64,000 nucleotides of DNA from Dipteris shenzhenensis. Lineage: Eukaryota; Polypodiophyta; Polypodiopsida; Gleicheniales. The notes below the pieces were generated by a model. That model ran no database searches, was not told the DNA's origin, and saw only the letters and a program-made list of their open reading frames with translations. Of the stretch, positions 55,111-64,000 are shown one piece after another; the first letter of the stretch is position 1; each line of letters opens with the position of its first letter. Position numbers and translations under genes: made by a program. The stretch is taken from the NCBI GenBank assembly GCA_047967505.1, contig CM106539.1; one strand, written 5' to 3'.

Positions 55111-56215
55111 TATGTTCGGGAGCCGCCATGTAGGTAGGCTGTGGACTCTGTGAAGGAAGGTAACAGTCTGAAAGAGGGCATCTATCTATAGCGGTGCCAT
55201 AGCAAACTCGGCCTGAATGAATTGGTGGGGAACTGAGGGCTTACTACGAATCATCCTAGAGCCCATGATGACTTGAAGCCGCTCGAATCTGGCCCATACT
55301 GTCACTGAAATTTCACATGCCCAGAAAGGTGCTGCGTACATGGCAGTCGGTCTGACTAGGGTATCAAAAAGCCAGCCCTTCGTAGGTGGATCCTGGAAAT
55401 GTGCCTGGAAACATCGTCTCTCTAGTCGTGCTAGAGCTTCCTGTCCTCAAGTGAGGCGAGCTCTAGCTGCCTGAGTCATCTTGAAGATTCCTGTCCTCAA
55501 GTGAGCCGAGCTCTAGCTGCCTGAGTCATGCTGAAAAGTGGCCCTGTGAACACTACTCCCAGGTATGTGTAGGATTGTACAATCTCAACTGGTTGGCCTC
55601 GGTATAGGAAGGGACTGGTGGGCTGTGATAATCTCAATAGTGCAGCAGGGGAAGTATTGAAGACCATAATCTTGGTCTTCCCAAGATTAACAGACAGCCC
55701 GATCGAGGCAAAACTCCTCCAAGTGTCTCTGTAAGCCCTCTGCTGAAGATGATAGGAGAATAATGTCATCTGCATATAGTAGGATCTGTATCATCACATT
55801 AGTCAAAAGTGATCCCTCACCGCCAAGCCGGTCAATGAAAGAGGTAATCTCATCGATGTAGAGGCCAAAGAGAGTCGGTGAGAGTGGGCAGCCATGCTTA
55901 ACTCCAATAGTGCTCTCTATCTAGCTTGACAGGCCTCCTGGGGCACGGACTCTACCTCAAACAGACTCATATAGGCACATGACTCCCCAAATAATACTGT
56001 ATGGTATATGCATCTCTTGCAGACGTCTGATCAAGCGAGAGCATGGGACAGTGTCGAAAGCCTTTGTGAAATCCACAAAGCAAGCATAGACCTTTTGATG
56101 TCGCGACCTCGCCTCCTTAATGACTGCTCTGAGAGTGAAAATGTGGTCGAGGGTGGAATGTTGTCTGTGAAAGCTAGCTTGTCCAATGGCCCGTAAACCG
56201 TGTGCCTTAGTGTAG
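55111..56215 (-). pseudogene. LINE reverse transcriptase, right of the chromovirus insertion
   Basis: Minus strand. IGQASFHRQHSTLDHIFTLR, KVYACFVDFTKAFDTVPCSR (first catalytic Asp) and SPTLFGLYIDEI-like region; catalytic YADD at about 55766-55777 in one frame, shifting to SFASIGLSVNLGKTKIMVFN and IVQSYTYLGVVFTGPLFSMT. A 45-bp duplication (gattcctgtcctcaagtgag-type unit near 55437-55525) lies in it. The RT continues into 38250-39278 if element A is removed. Confidence 0.85.
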
Positions 56216-56521
56216 GTGCTGAGCTGCCTGCTTATGTTCCTGTTGTAGTAGGGTGAGGTCATCATTGAGATAGATCTTTGTGCCCTTCAGTACAGCCCGC
56301 ATGCTGAGGAGAGTAGATCTATCTGTGGCTGTCCGTAATTTCATTACTAGTGGACGGTTGGGAAGCTCTACTTTGCCCACTCTCCATGCGGATTCACACG
56401 TGAGGTTGACGCCCATTTTAGTGAAAAGGGTTTCAGTATCTGACATTGGTGTGTCTTCCATTTCCAAACCTCGTACGAGGAAATTTAGTGCCTTACTATT
56501 CCATCTTTTATCTTCTTCCAA
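56216..56521 (-). pseudogene. LINE ORF1 fragment joined to RT
   Basis: Minus strand LNFLVRGLEMEDTPMSDTET, SAWRVGKVELPNRPLVMKLR and AVLKGTKIYLNDDLTLLQQE. Same protein as at 28482-28833. It passes into RT sequence at about 56215 without the endonuclease or RT start, so the copy has an internal deletion. Confidence 0.78.
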
Positions 56522-56529
56522 TGATATAT

Positions 56530-56760
56530 GGAATAATCAAATTTGCGCTTCACACCCTCGTGTGTATGAACTTTCTGTGTGTAGCAGTTGTAGAGTTGGT
56601 TTGTCGAAGGTTGCTATGTTGAAACCAGTGTTTGTGTTTGCACAGTGAAATCTGGGAATGTCAACTCTTGAAGTCGGTGCAGTGTGGAGTTCTTGCAGGC
56701 ATAATATTGTTGCGCCAAGCATACTATTGCATTGAATAATGTCTTCTGGTGGCATGGAAA
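56530..56760 (-). pseudogene. Possible endonuclease (EEP-type) N-terminal fragment
   Basis: Minus strand MLGATILCLQELHTAP and RVDIPRFHCANTNTGFNIAT. The ILCLQE motif resembles the strand with the metal-binding Glu in exonuclease-endonuclease-phosphatase domains of LINEs. The remainder is too short to test. Confidence 0.45.
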
Positions 56761-56902
56761 AGACCTTGTGTTAAGGCTTTGTATCATTGTAGTGCTTCGG
56801 TAGGTTTTTTCCAAGTTGGACTGGTCGAGCAGCCATTGGTAGGTTGTGGTCAGTTGTGCAATTTCTTGGTGTCAATTTTAATATTATTTTGTTGTATTGG
56901 TG
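56761..56902. other. Short interval, nothing assigned
   Basis: No motif seen. Confidence 0.25.
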
Positions 56903-57110
56903 CTAAGTGTAGAGGTTTATTGGATCGCAAATGCGTGATAGTGCAGTGTAAAGAAGTCCATGAGTTCTAATACCTTTAGTGTCAAATGCAAGAGAGTCCA
57001 TTGAGAGTCCTTGTGATCTGTGCACCGTTCGTGCAACGGTCAGTTGTGGTGGGAATTGTTGATGGCTGACAGTCTTCAAGTGATTCTTCCCAATTTGAAA
57101 TTCAGGGGTC
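56903..57110 (-). pseudogene. Pif1-like helicase, C-terminal motif fragment
   Basis: Minus strand QIGKNHLKTVSHQQFPPQLT, then VARTVHRSQGLSMDSLAFDT and GIRTHGLLYTALSRICDPIN. The HRSQG...YTALSR pattern is the last helicase block of Pif1-family (superfamily 1) enzymes, also found in Helitron transposases. Only this block is present here; the preceding block is on the plus strand at 57536-57775. Confidence 0.8.
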
Positions 57111-57535
57111 GAAGCCGTGAGGAGAGGGAACAAAGATGCAGATGGCTCAACCCAGGGAGGAGGCGATGGCGGAAGGAAAGGGGATGTGCCCACGCTCAAG
57201 AGCCAAGTGAGACACAACTCACACTCACGATGCCCATAAAGCAACTCAAGAATGCAGAGGCTCACGAGCAGGTCACGCACGAAAGCAAGGCAAAGGCGAG
57301 GCGCGAACAAGCTGTGGGTGAGCATAGGGACGAGTCGCAGAAAATGTGAGCAGGTCATGTGGCTGTGTACAGGTTGCGGAGCAAGCCGCGCTATAGGCGC
57401 AACAAGGAGGAAGCAAGGGGGGAGGGCGACGATGAGGAAGGCGAGGCTCTGGTGAGGTGAGCTCATGCGAGAGAGAGGGGAGGTAGATGGAAGGGGGAGC
57501 GGGAGCGAGCTCACAATAGCAGCTCATGTTAACAT
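57111..57535. other. GC-rich stretch between two Pif1 fragments
   Basis: Rich in GAGG, GCG and CACGAGCA runs. A long minus-strand open frame crosses it but its Pro/Leu-rich sequence looks like composition bias, not a protein domain. Confidence 0.4.
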
Positions 57536-57775
57536 TATGAAGTATTGAAACTAGGTATGATAATCAAAATTTGCCTTGGAAATCTCGTCACCTTTGAGGG
57601 AATAGTCAACGGTGCGGATGGAATTTTTAAAGGATCTAACATGATTGCAAAGCCTCCCTTCACCTGGATTGAGTTCAAAGACATTCAAGTCAGTGCTCAA
57701 GCTCGAGCAGCAATTCGCCCCTTATACAATGTCAGCATACCGAACACATGGACACCAATTTCCCAATTTGTGTGA
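57536..57775 (+). pseudogene. Pif1-like helicase, penultimate block, opposite strand
   Basis: Plus strand LGMIIKICLGNLVTFEGIVN, GADGIFKGS and FTWIEFKDIQVSAQARAAIR. The GIVNGADG...WIEF pattern is the block that precedes the HRSQG motif in Pif1-like proteins (LVNGxxG...). It ends near PISQFV at 57773. Together with the minus-strand piece it covers one continuous part of a helicase in two orientations. Confidence 0.75.
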
Positions 57776-58616
57776 GCTTTTAGTTTGTCCCTTCGATATG
57801 GTGGCTTCAAGCTGGGAGCCCGTGGCCCGATAGGATCCCCTCCTCTTCCAAAGCCTATCAAGTTACTTTGACAAAGCAACAGGTTATCATGTTGAGGAGA
57901 GGCGCCACAGACTCCATAGGTACTTCGGTGTATGGGCGTGTCATTGGATACAGGGGATTCAGTGTCGATGACTTCGATTCTTGTTTCCACAAATCACCCT
58001 CCATTTTCCTGGCTTGGCGGCCGAGCTTCGCCCCATTGTTAGGAATTGGGGGGCACACTTTGGGTGGGTCATGTAGGATACTTTGGCAGATGTAGTGGCT
58101 GCCGCAAGTGTCCGTTGAGTTCGTTGCTTGATCCCTCTAGTTTGCCTTCGGAGCTAGAGATAGTGAATGCTGCGAGGGCTATTTCTTAGAGTCTTCTCGT
58201 CATAAGACTTCTCGATCAGTGCTTGAGGTGCCATGGATTTGGGCGCTAGGCGCGATCATATCCTCGCTTCATTAGAACAGAGCCCCCTCTTCCTAGCCAT
58301 TCGAAGTCGACAGCACAGGGCGCAACCCGCCAAAAGATTGCCCCACCGGATGGCGAGGGATGGATGAAGGTTTTAGGAAAAAAGTAAAAGAAGAACAAAT
58401 AGAAAAGCAAGCCTTTAGAGGTTGATGAGGAGGTGGAGTGTAGTAGACGTAGTCGGAGCTTCTCTCCCCGCTCCCCTCAGCCCCCTCCCCAACCACCCCC
58501 ACCCCCTCCCCACCCAGCTCCCCTCTAGAGGAGCCAGTGATTGCAACCCTACAAGATGTGCAAAGTACCCCCTCCACCCCACTAGTTGTCAGCACCTAAG
58601 CAGGAGAGGAGGTACC
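57776..58616. other. Unrecognised stretch
   Basis: A plus-strand frame at 57868-58095 (LRRGATDSIGTSVYGRVIGY) has no family I know. A C-rich run lies at about 58459-58535. The end (gagaggaggtacc) could be a polypurine tract before the LTR at 58617. Confidence 0.35.
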
Positions 58617-59354
58617 TGTCACCATTTATTGATATCCCAAGGTTAATAAAGTGGTTTAACCAAGTTTTGACTAAATTTGACTTTCGTCAAAGAATATTTT
58701 TAATGGTCAAAGTTATATTGACTTTTAATTAATGATTTAATTAAAGTCAGAGAACTCGGAGGATTCCGAAAGACTTAGAGGATTCTAAGTATAAAAGGGG
58801 AGGATTCCCAAGAAGCACATTTAATGTGTTAGTGACCCGGTCAAAGTTAATGACTTGGAGGATTCCAAGAAGTGGGGCACTTGACCCAAGTGGTTTAAAT
58901 TCCAGAAAATCCAGAAGAAAAAGGAATGGAACCCGGACCCAAGTAGTTTGATTCCAGAAATCCGGAGAGGAAAATAAAAAGGGGCACTGGACCCTAGTGG
59001 TTGAAATTTCAGGAAATCCAGAAGAATAAAGAATGGGACCCGGCCCAAGTGGTTTAATTCAAAAATCCGGAAAAGTTAATGGGAACCGGCCCAAGGGATT
59101 GATATTACATCATCCAAAAACTCGGTGTGACTTCGGTCAAAGGGATTGACCTCGGTCAAAGAGGTTTGACCTCGGTCAAAGTGGGTTGACTTTGGGTCAA
59201 CCAAGTAATTAATAATAATATGTGCACATATATGTGTGTGGGGATGCCCACTATGACTAGGATTAGTCAAGTTTATTATTTTTAATGATGCATGCAAGGC
59301 TAACAATTAATGTGCGCTCGTTGTGGTGCCATTAGAATTGTTTAGGAGCAAGTA
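58617..59354 (+). repeat. Chromovirus LTR (copy D), 3' truncated
   Basis: Starts TGTCACCATTTATTG and follows the element A LTR: 'ggaggattcc' units, 'gggaaccggcccaaggga', 'cttcggtcaa', 'gggatgcccac...gactaggattagtcaa'. It carries extra tandem copies of the 'gttgacttcggtcaaagg' motif (about 59128-59195). The R/U5 end is missing; LINE sequence begins at about 59355. Confidence 0.8.
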
Positions 59355-60400
59355 CAGGGATGGATTGGCACCATGGCTAGAGAGTTACTTAGGCAACAGT
59401 TTCAGGCAGGTGATGTTCGCTTGAGGTGGCACCGCAACGCCAAGTGGTTTTGCCTTCGCTTCATTGAATATATCTACAGTATGTTTGGCCTTGTACGGGA
59501 GCGAAGCTCAGGGGCTTCAATGGCATATCCTTGGGTGAGAACTCGAGTTGGCTTGAGAAGGCGTACACTCATGGCATGAAGGGGCTTACTCCACTGCTGA
59601 AGGTTTTAGGGAACGATTTGGATGAGTCAGACCCTCCCCTCTAAACCTTCACAAAAGCGTCTTCGTTTGTTTGCAGGGATTCCATCGACGATGTCGACAT
59701 GGTACCTTGGTTCCTGGGTGAGCGCTTTGGGTCGGCATAGAGACAAAGGGTTCCAGGATTGGGATCCTCATTATCTACGCACCTACAGATCTTCGGCGGA
59801 GCTCTGGCAGACATTGGCAGATTCGGCCCCTGAGGTGGATTCATGGATTATTGGAGGTGACTTCAACAATCTCTAGACATTGGAGGATCAGCAAGGCAGG
59901 GGTTCAGAGTTAGCTGGCATTGCGCACGTGGAGCAGACTACGTGGGAGTCCTTCCTCTTTGCAGTAGGAGGGAGGGACAGTTGGAGAGAGCCTTCTTTTA
60001 GCATATGGCCAGGGAGTGTAGATTTTTCTTGGGGCTTGTGGCGGGAAGGGGGTAGATTGTTGGAGCAGTTGGATCGTTATTAAGTCAACAAGTGGGCAGT
60101 TGGCAAAGGTGGATAGTCCGGGGTGGTGCGTGGGACGATAGTGTCAGATCATAGTCGTGTGATCATGACTCTAGACGAGGCAGCTCATTCCATAGCCTCG
60201 GTTCTTGCAGGATCCTGGATTCTTTCTCTTTTGGAGTGGAGGTTCATAGCCATATAGTGGATCTGTGGGATAGGGAGTGGGATGTTTGTGGTGACTTGGC
60301 GGAGCAGGTGGCACAGGCTTCAGCAGATTCGAGCAGCATTTGTCAGGAGGCAGGCCCATCCAGAGTAATGGGCCAGGGGGAGGGGTCTCCGCAAAGACTA
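59355..60400 (+). pseudogene. LINE endonuclease fragment
   Basis: Plus strand DSWIIGGDFNNL (stop) TLEDQQGRGSEL near 59840-59910 carries the GGDFN motif of L1-type apurinic endonucleases. VDFSWGLWREGGRLLEQLDR and GTIVSDHSRVIM (SDH motif near 60140) complete the C-terminal part. The front (59355-59640) is unassigned. Several stops. Confidence 0.8.
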
Positions 60401-60409
60401 AAATCATGT

Positions 60410-60900
60410 GCAAGAGTTCTGTTCAAATGCACTAATTGGACCCCCCACTTTGGGGTAACACCGAGGTCTGTGAGAAAACAAACTAACTTATGTTAGCTGC
60501 TTTTTGCGCTTGATGCGCAACAAAAGGTATCCAAGGCCAATCGTGCCCTCTCGAGCATGCTGTCATCATCTTACATGTAGAGAGTTGTGTCGTCTGCATA
60601 CTACAAGTCAAGGAGTTCTGTCACATCTCAAACCAGAAGATGAACTCCTTGTAAACATGTAGTAGGGGCACGGAGGGAGTAGGCCATCGCCTCCGCAAAG
60701 AACAAGAAGAGGGTGCTCCACTAGGTCTGACCCTGTTTCTGTCCACCAAACCTTCCAACAAGTGGCAAGGACACACGTGAAATTGGCCTTCAACACATTT
60801 TGGAATGAGGCTGCTGCAGCAGCACTGTGAAGGAAACATGGCAGGAGTGGCAGCAGATGAACTCTGTCAGATGATGTGTTTAAAATGACGATGGGCAGCA
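60410..60900 (-). pseudogene. LINE reverse transcriptase fragment, opposite strand to the endonuclease
   Basis: Minus strand YADDTTLYM near 60580-60605, then DDDSMLERARLALDTFC and, further on, FLTDLGVTPKWGVQL. These match the LINE at 48411 (YADDTTLYVQDDEMTLER, GFLTDPGAYSQWG). The sequence before it reads LFFAEAMAY-like in a shifted frame near 60680-60710. Confidence 0.75.
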
Positions 60901-62463
60901 AAGGCCCCTCTTATAGGGCTTAAGGGAGTGGCCAATCAGCCCCTTGGTTGGCCAAGTACTACCTGGGCTGACCAGTCATGGTTGGTGAATAGGGCAGACC
61001 TGACCAGCCCTGGGGTTGACTTGGCTATCAACCAGTTTTGGCTGGTCTTTAGCTGGGGTTATAGGCCTACCTTCTATCCCCCTTTTTCTTCCTTTATGCA
61101 GATCTTTTCTGCCAGCCTATTTCCTGGACCCTGTGGCCTTTCTTCCCCATCCTCCTGGTCACGTGGAACGGTAAACTCAATCACGGTCTTACACCTGGCG
61201 AGCAGAGCCTCCACCTGATCCCTTGTACAAGTTTCGAGAGTTTCAATCTTGTTCTTTCAGCGGTTTTTCTGAAGTCATTAAAGAAGCAAAGCAACAGAGT
61301 ATCTTTCTCTAGAGGACCTTCTGAAGTTGCACTATTAAGAGCTGCTTATTGCCTGTGAAGTATTTGGGCATAAAGCCTGTTTTAAACCCAGGTGGAGATT
61401 TTCCTCAATTGGAGTTGTGTACTTTTTCTGTAAGGTTAATTTCTTTGCATATTAGCTGATTCTTTTGTTTAATTTTACACAATTTTTAATTGGGTTGGAA
61501 TCCATTTGCTATCATATTACAAGAGGCATTTGTCAGTAAAGGGAGATGTAGTTACAAAATCAGAAAATTTTCGTTGTATGACAAGTAAGTAGGATACTCC
61601 AGAGGCTGGACCTTCAAAACAATCGAACAACAATTGGCATAAAGATGCCCCTGAAGAAAGGATATTTGGCAATGGGGGGATCACCAAAGACTCTATGTGG
61701 GTGCATGTACACAAATATACATGTATGCACTTAGAGATAGAGATGTATATAATAAGGTCTGCAGGGAGGGAGATGTATATAGATTCAACTGGACCTTCAT
61801 GCCACTGAAAACGGAAAACGAACTCAATACGAGATGCTGAAGGTTTATATAGTATAATGATCTTTGAGGAAGAAAGAGACATTCGTAATATTTTGGGATG
61901 AGCTCAGGAAGATGGTATACTTAGTATCATTGACGAAATCATATTTTCTTGCTTCAGGGGTAAACAAAAGCGTGGTCGGACACAATCCAGGGATGGAAAG
62001 AGGATTAAACAAGCGAACGAGCAAGACCTTGCTGATGATGATGTTGATGGCGGGTCACGATTATGAGTAATCTTCAGCATAGAGACCAATATTTACTGAA
62101 GAGTTCCTCCTCTTACATCTTGGGACTAATAAAATGTTAATTTAGGTTGTGCAAGCTAGCTCATAAGTAGTAAGTTGAGTAAAGTTTCTCTTTTATTGTA
62201 TCAAAGTAACCCAAAAGTAGACATTTCGAGCCCATTTATGTTGCTTATTATAGGCACATCCACCTGATGCAAAGTGTTCGGTGTTCCATTCCACCTGAAC
62301 CTGGTTCATTTCTGTTTGTGTCAGCAGCTGCACAAGAAGGGGGAGTATGTTTTTTGCTTTGATAACAATCTGCTTGACGTTTGTACATCTGTTTTGGCAA
62401 TAGAAGGTCCTGGAGAACTTTATACAGGTGCATGCAAAGGGTGATAGAAGAATGGTTTTTATT
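60901..62463. other. No gene recognised
   Basis: 60920-61040 has repeated 'ggttgac/ctgaccag' words. The remainder is AT-rich. No family motif in any frame above 60 codons. Confidence 0.3.
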
Positions 62464-62639
62464 ATGAAGTGAGTAAAGGTACACTGCATAATCTTTACTG
62501 TGTGTTGATCATGTGAATTTATTTGTACCATATTCTGCTCATTGTTATTGCATGGTTTCAAATGTTATGGGAATTCACAAACTTCAAGTCTATTCAGAAA
62601 AAGAGGCTGACAATCATACGAGCGACAGCGATTATATCC
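62464..62639 (+). repeat. 176-bp direct repeat, copy 1
   Basis: Begins atgaagtgagtaaagg and ends gcgattatatcc. Copy 2 is at 62989-63164 with about six differences by eye. Confidence 0.92.
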
Positions 62640-62682
62640 TAGCATGCATCACGAGATATGTGGCGCATGGAGAGTAAGATCT

Positions 62683-62735
<53 letters not shown>
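62683..62735. repeat. (TA)n-(GA)n compound microsatellite
   Basis: About eleven TA units then about sixteen GA units. Confidence 0.97.
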
Positions 62736-62738
<3 letters not shown>

Positions 62739-62988
62739 ATGATATTATATGATATATTAAGAGTCTTTCAGGATCTATGGGACTGGCGACCGCTATCAAC
62801 AAATAGTGATCTATAACTAGTACTTGTTGAGCCAGCTTGTGTGCTAGTTCAAGTACTCGGTTGTGGAGTAGCTTGTTGCTTTAATAGATTTTTCAGGTTT
62901 CCTTTTTTTCATCACAGCTTCCTTTGATGTGTGCATATGGTCAGCATCTTAGGCATTTTTCACCTCCCCTGTGGGGCAGAATCTGCAT

Positions 62989-63164
62989 ATGAAGTAAGTA
63001 AAGGTACACTGCATAATCTTTACTGTGTGTTGATCATGTGAATTTATTTGTACCATATTCTGCTCATTGTTATTGCATGGTTTCAAATGTTATGGGAATT
63101 ACCAATCTTCAAGTCTATTCAGAAAGAGAGGGTGACAATCATACGAGCGACAACGATTATATCC
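62989..63164 (+). repeat. 176-bp direct repeat, copy 2
   Basis: Mate of 62464-62639; period 525 bp. The intervening sequence includes the microsatellite and shows no gene. Confidence 0.92.
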
Positions 63165-63536
63165 ATAGTAGAATTACTCATGCATGGGAGAGGAAGCAAC
63201 ACGAGCTCAAGGCAAGGAGATTGAGCATCAAGCTTCCCTTCACCTATGTCTCTTGCTTTGTAGATGTGCTCTTGTTGTTATCTACTCCCTTCTACATGTG
63301 CCACATCTACGATCTATTCATGATTCACCATGCTCATGCTATGGTCCTCTCTCTTCTCCTCTTCTTTCCATTCAACCTCATCTCATGGAAGTCTAGATGA
63401 GTAAGAACTAGGAGCAAGTTTAACGCTCTTGACCATTGATTGGTGTCGTTACTCTCAACAAGAGAGTTGATGCAAAGGGACCTCTTTGCAAGCCCATTGC
63501 TCATGTTCTCCATGATAATTGAGTCCCAACTTAACA
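63165..63536 (+). repeat. 3' part of a gypsy LTR
   Basis: Inferred from the primer site that follows and the shared terminal word CTTAACA with the gypsy1 LTR. The LTR start is not identified; 63165 is only the end of the preceding direct repeat. Confidence 0.5.
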
Positions 63537-63540
63537 TTTT

Positions 63541-63558
63541 TGGTATCGTTGCCGGGAA
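63541..63558 (+). other. Primer binding site, tRNA-Asp type
   Basis: TGGTATCGTTGCCGGGAA, close to the Tat/Athila-type tRNA-Asp complement, four bases after the LTR end. Confidence 0.75.
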
Positions 63559-64000
63559 CCAAGGCATGTAGCTTACTATGCATTGTAATCTAACCATTGC
63601 CCACCATTAATTTGTCTAGAAAATGATGGCTAGTTGTGGAGTTCTAGGAGCCATTTTGAGTGGATTTGTGGCTATTTTTTGTTATTTTTGTGTTGGAAAC
63701 GATTGTATAGTTAGTTGGTGTGATTGCTAAGTGAATTGTACTAATTTTGTTTCATACAAATCTCCAAATATTGAACATGGAAGGTATTCAAGAGAAATGT
63801 TTGTGACATATTTGGAAAATTCATTTTGGGTTTTCTTTTTGTATTTTCTCGCTCTAGGCACTTAGTTTAGGTAGTGTAGTTGTTGAAAAAAACATTACAG
63901 ATTTAAAATTTGTAAGAAAATTTGAATTTTAGTCGATTCTCGAGTTGAAAGTCTGTCAAAGAAAGAGTCACAAAGATCTTGCCAAGATCTTTGGAAAGAC
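63559..64000 (+). other. Leader of a gypsy element that continues beyond the window
   Basis: AT-rich non-coding sequence after the primer site, with no gag start yet. Confidence 0.5.

Noticed and set aside
56903-57514. A 203-codon minus-strand open frame as one protein
   Set aside because: Only the last 65 or so codons match Pif1 helicase. The rest is Pro/Leu/Ser-rich, set by the GC-rich repeat DNA, and is probably a chance frame.
53876-59354. LTR copies A (3') and D as a pair bounding one element
   Set aside because: Element A already has its own LTR pair with matching target duplication, and LTR D is more diverged and truncated.
59355-60900. Twin-primed LINE insertion
   Set aside because: Twin priming puts the inverted 5' part before a sense 3' part; here endonuclease is sense and RT antisense on the plus strand, which is the wrong arrangement on either strand.
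62193-62561. 122-codon minus-strand frame as a gene
   Set aside because: It overlaps the 176-bp direct repeat, lacks motifs, and its second copy region does not keep the frame.
1-64000. tRNA, rRNA, CRISPR or bacterial operon features
   Set aside because: None seen. tRNA-like words at 1146, 11739, 23428, 40270, 46714 and 63541 are retroelement primer sites, not tRNA genes.

Overview
The window looks like nuclear DNA of a land plant with a large, repeat-rich genome. The evidence is the mix of plant-type Ty3/gypsy elements (chromodomain and Tat-like with tRNA-Asp primer sites), Ty1/copia elements primed by initiator tRNA-Met, plant L1-like LINEs and TATA/GA microsatellites. No intact host gene is recognisable. 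The only host-derived sequence I identify with confidence is a decayed ribosomal protein S2 (uS5) pseudogene. The species cannot be fixed from sequence alone; a fern or another large-genome plant is possible, but that is a guess.

Region by region. 1-1491: a minus-strand copia-type LTR element (LTR 1158-1491 with PBS) carrying the RPS2 pseudogene. 1498-5505: the front of an unrecognised multicopy coding sequence ('gene X'), then a Tat-like gypsy element ('gypsy2') whose integrase contains a copia gag-protease piece and whose second half is inverted. 5782-10402 and 15270-25402: two arms of an inverted duplication of about 4.6 kb holding gypsy1 pol, a gypsy2 piece and the back of gene X. The right arm is split by a 5.5-kb copia element (18279-23792, TSD cgatt). 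The spacer (10403-15269) holds the 5' LTR, leader, gag and protease of gypsy1. 25403-37420: mostly unrecognised DNA with LINE ORF1 scraps, microsatellites, a short tandem duplication and a decayed chromovirus copy ('C', 32880-35768). 37423-56521: a LINE (minus) split by a 15.8-kb composite chromovirus ('A', 39279-55105, TSD agtgc). A itself contains a young chromovirus ('B', 41784-47209, TSD aatcc, long pol frame) and a 5'-truncated LINE that sits where A's gag end and protease should be. 56530-64000: Pif1-helicase pieces on opposite strands, another chromovirus LTR, more LINE pieces, a 176-bp direct repeat, and the LTR end and primer site of a gypsy element leaving the window.

How the parts relate. 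There is no cellular pathway here; the content is a stratigraphy of insertions and rearrangements. Relative order can be read: copia into the right arm came after the inverted duplication; A came after the LINE; B came after A and is the youngest (LTRs differ at about 3 of 482 sites by eye). Two nested inversions (about 2083-7548, enclosing about 3766-5505) would, if undone, rejoin both gene X and gypsy2. The most interesting biological unknown is gene X, a protein-like sequence present in one front half and two back halves, with arm-specific lesions.
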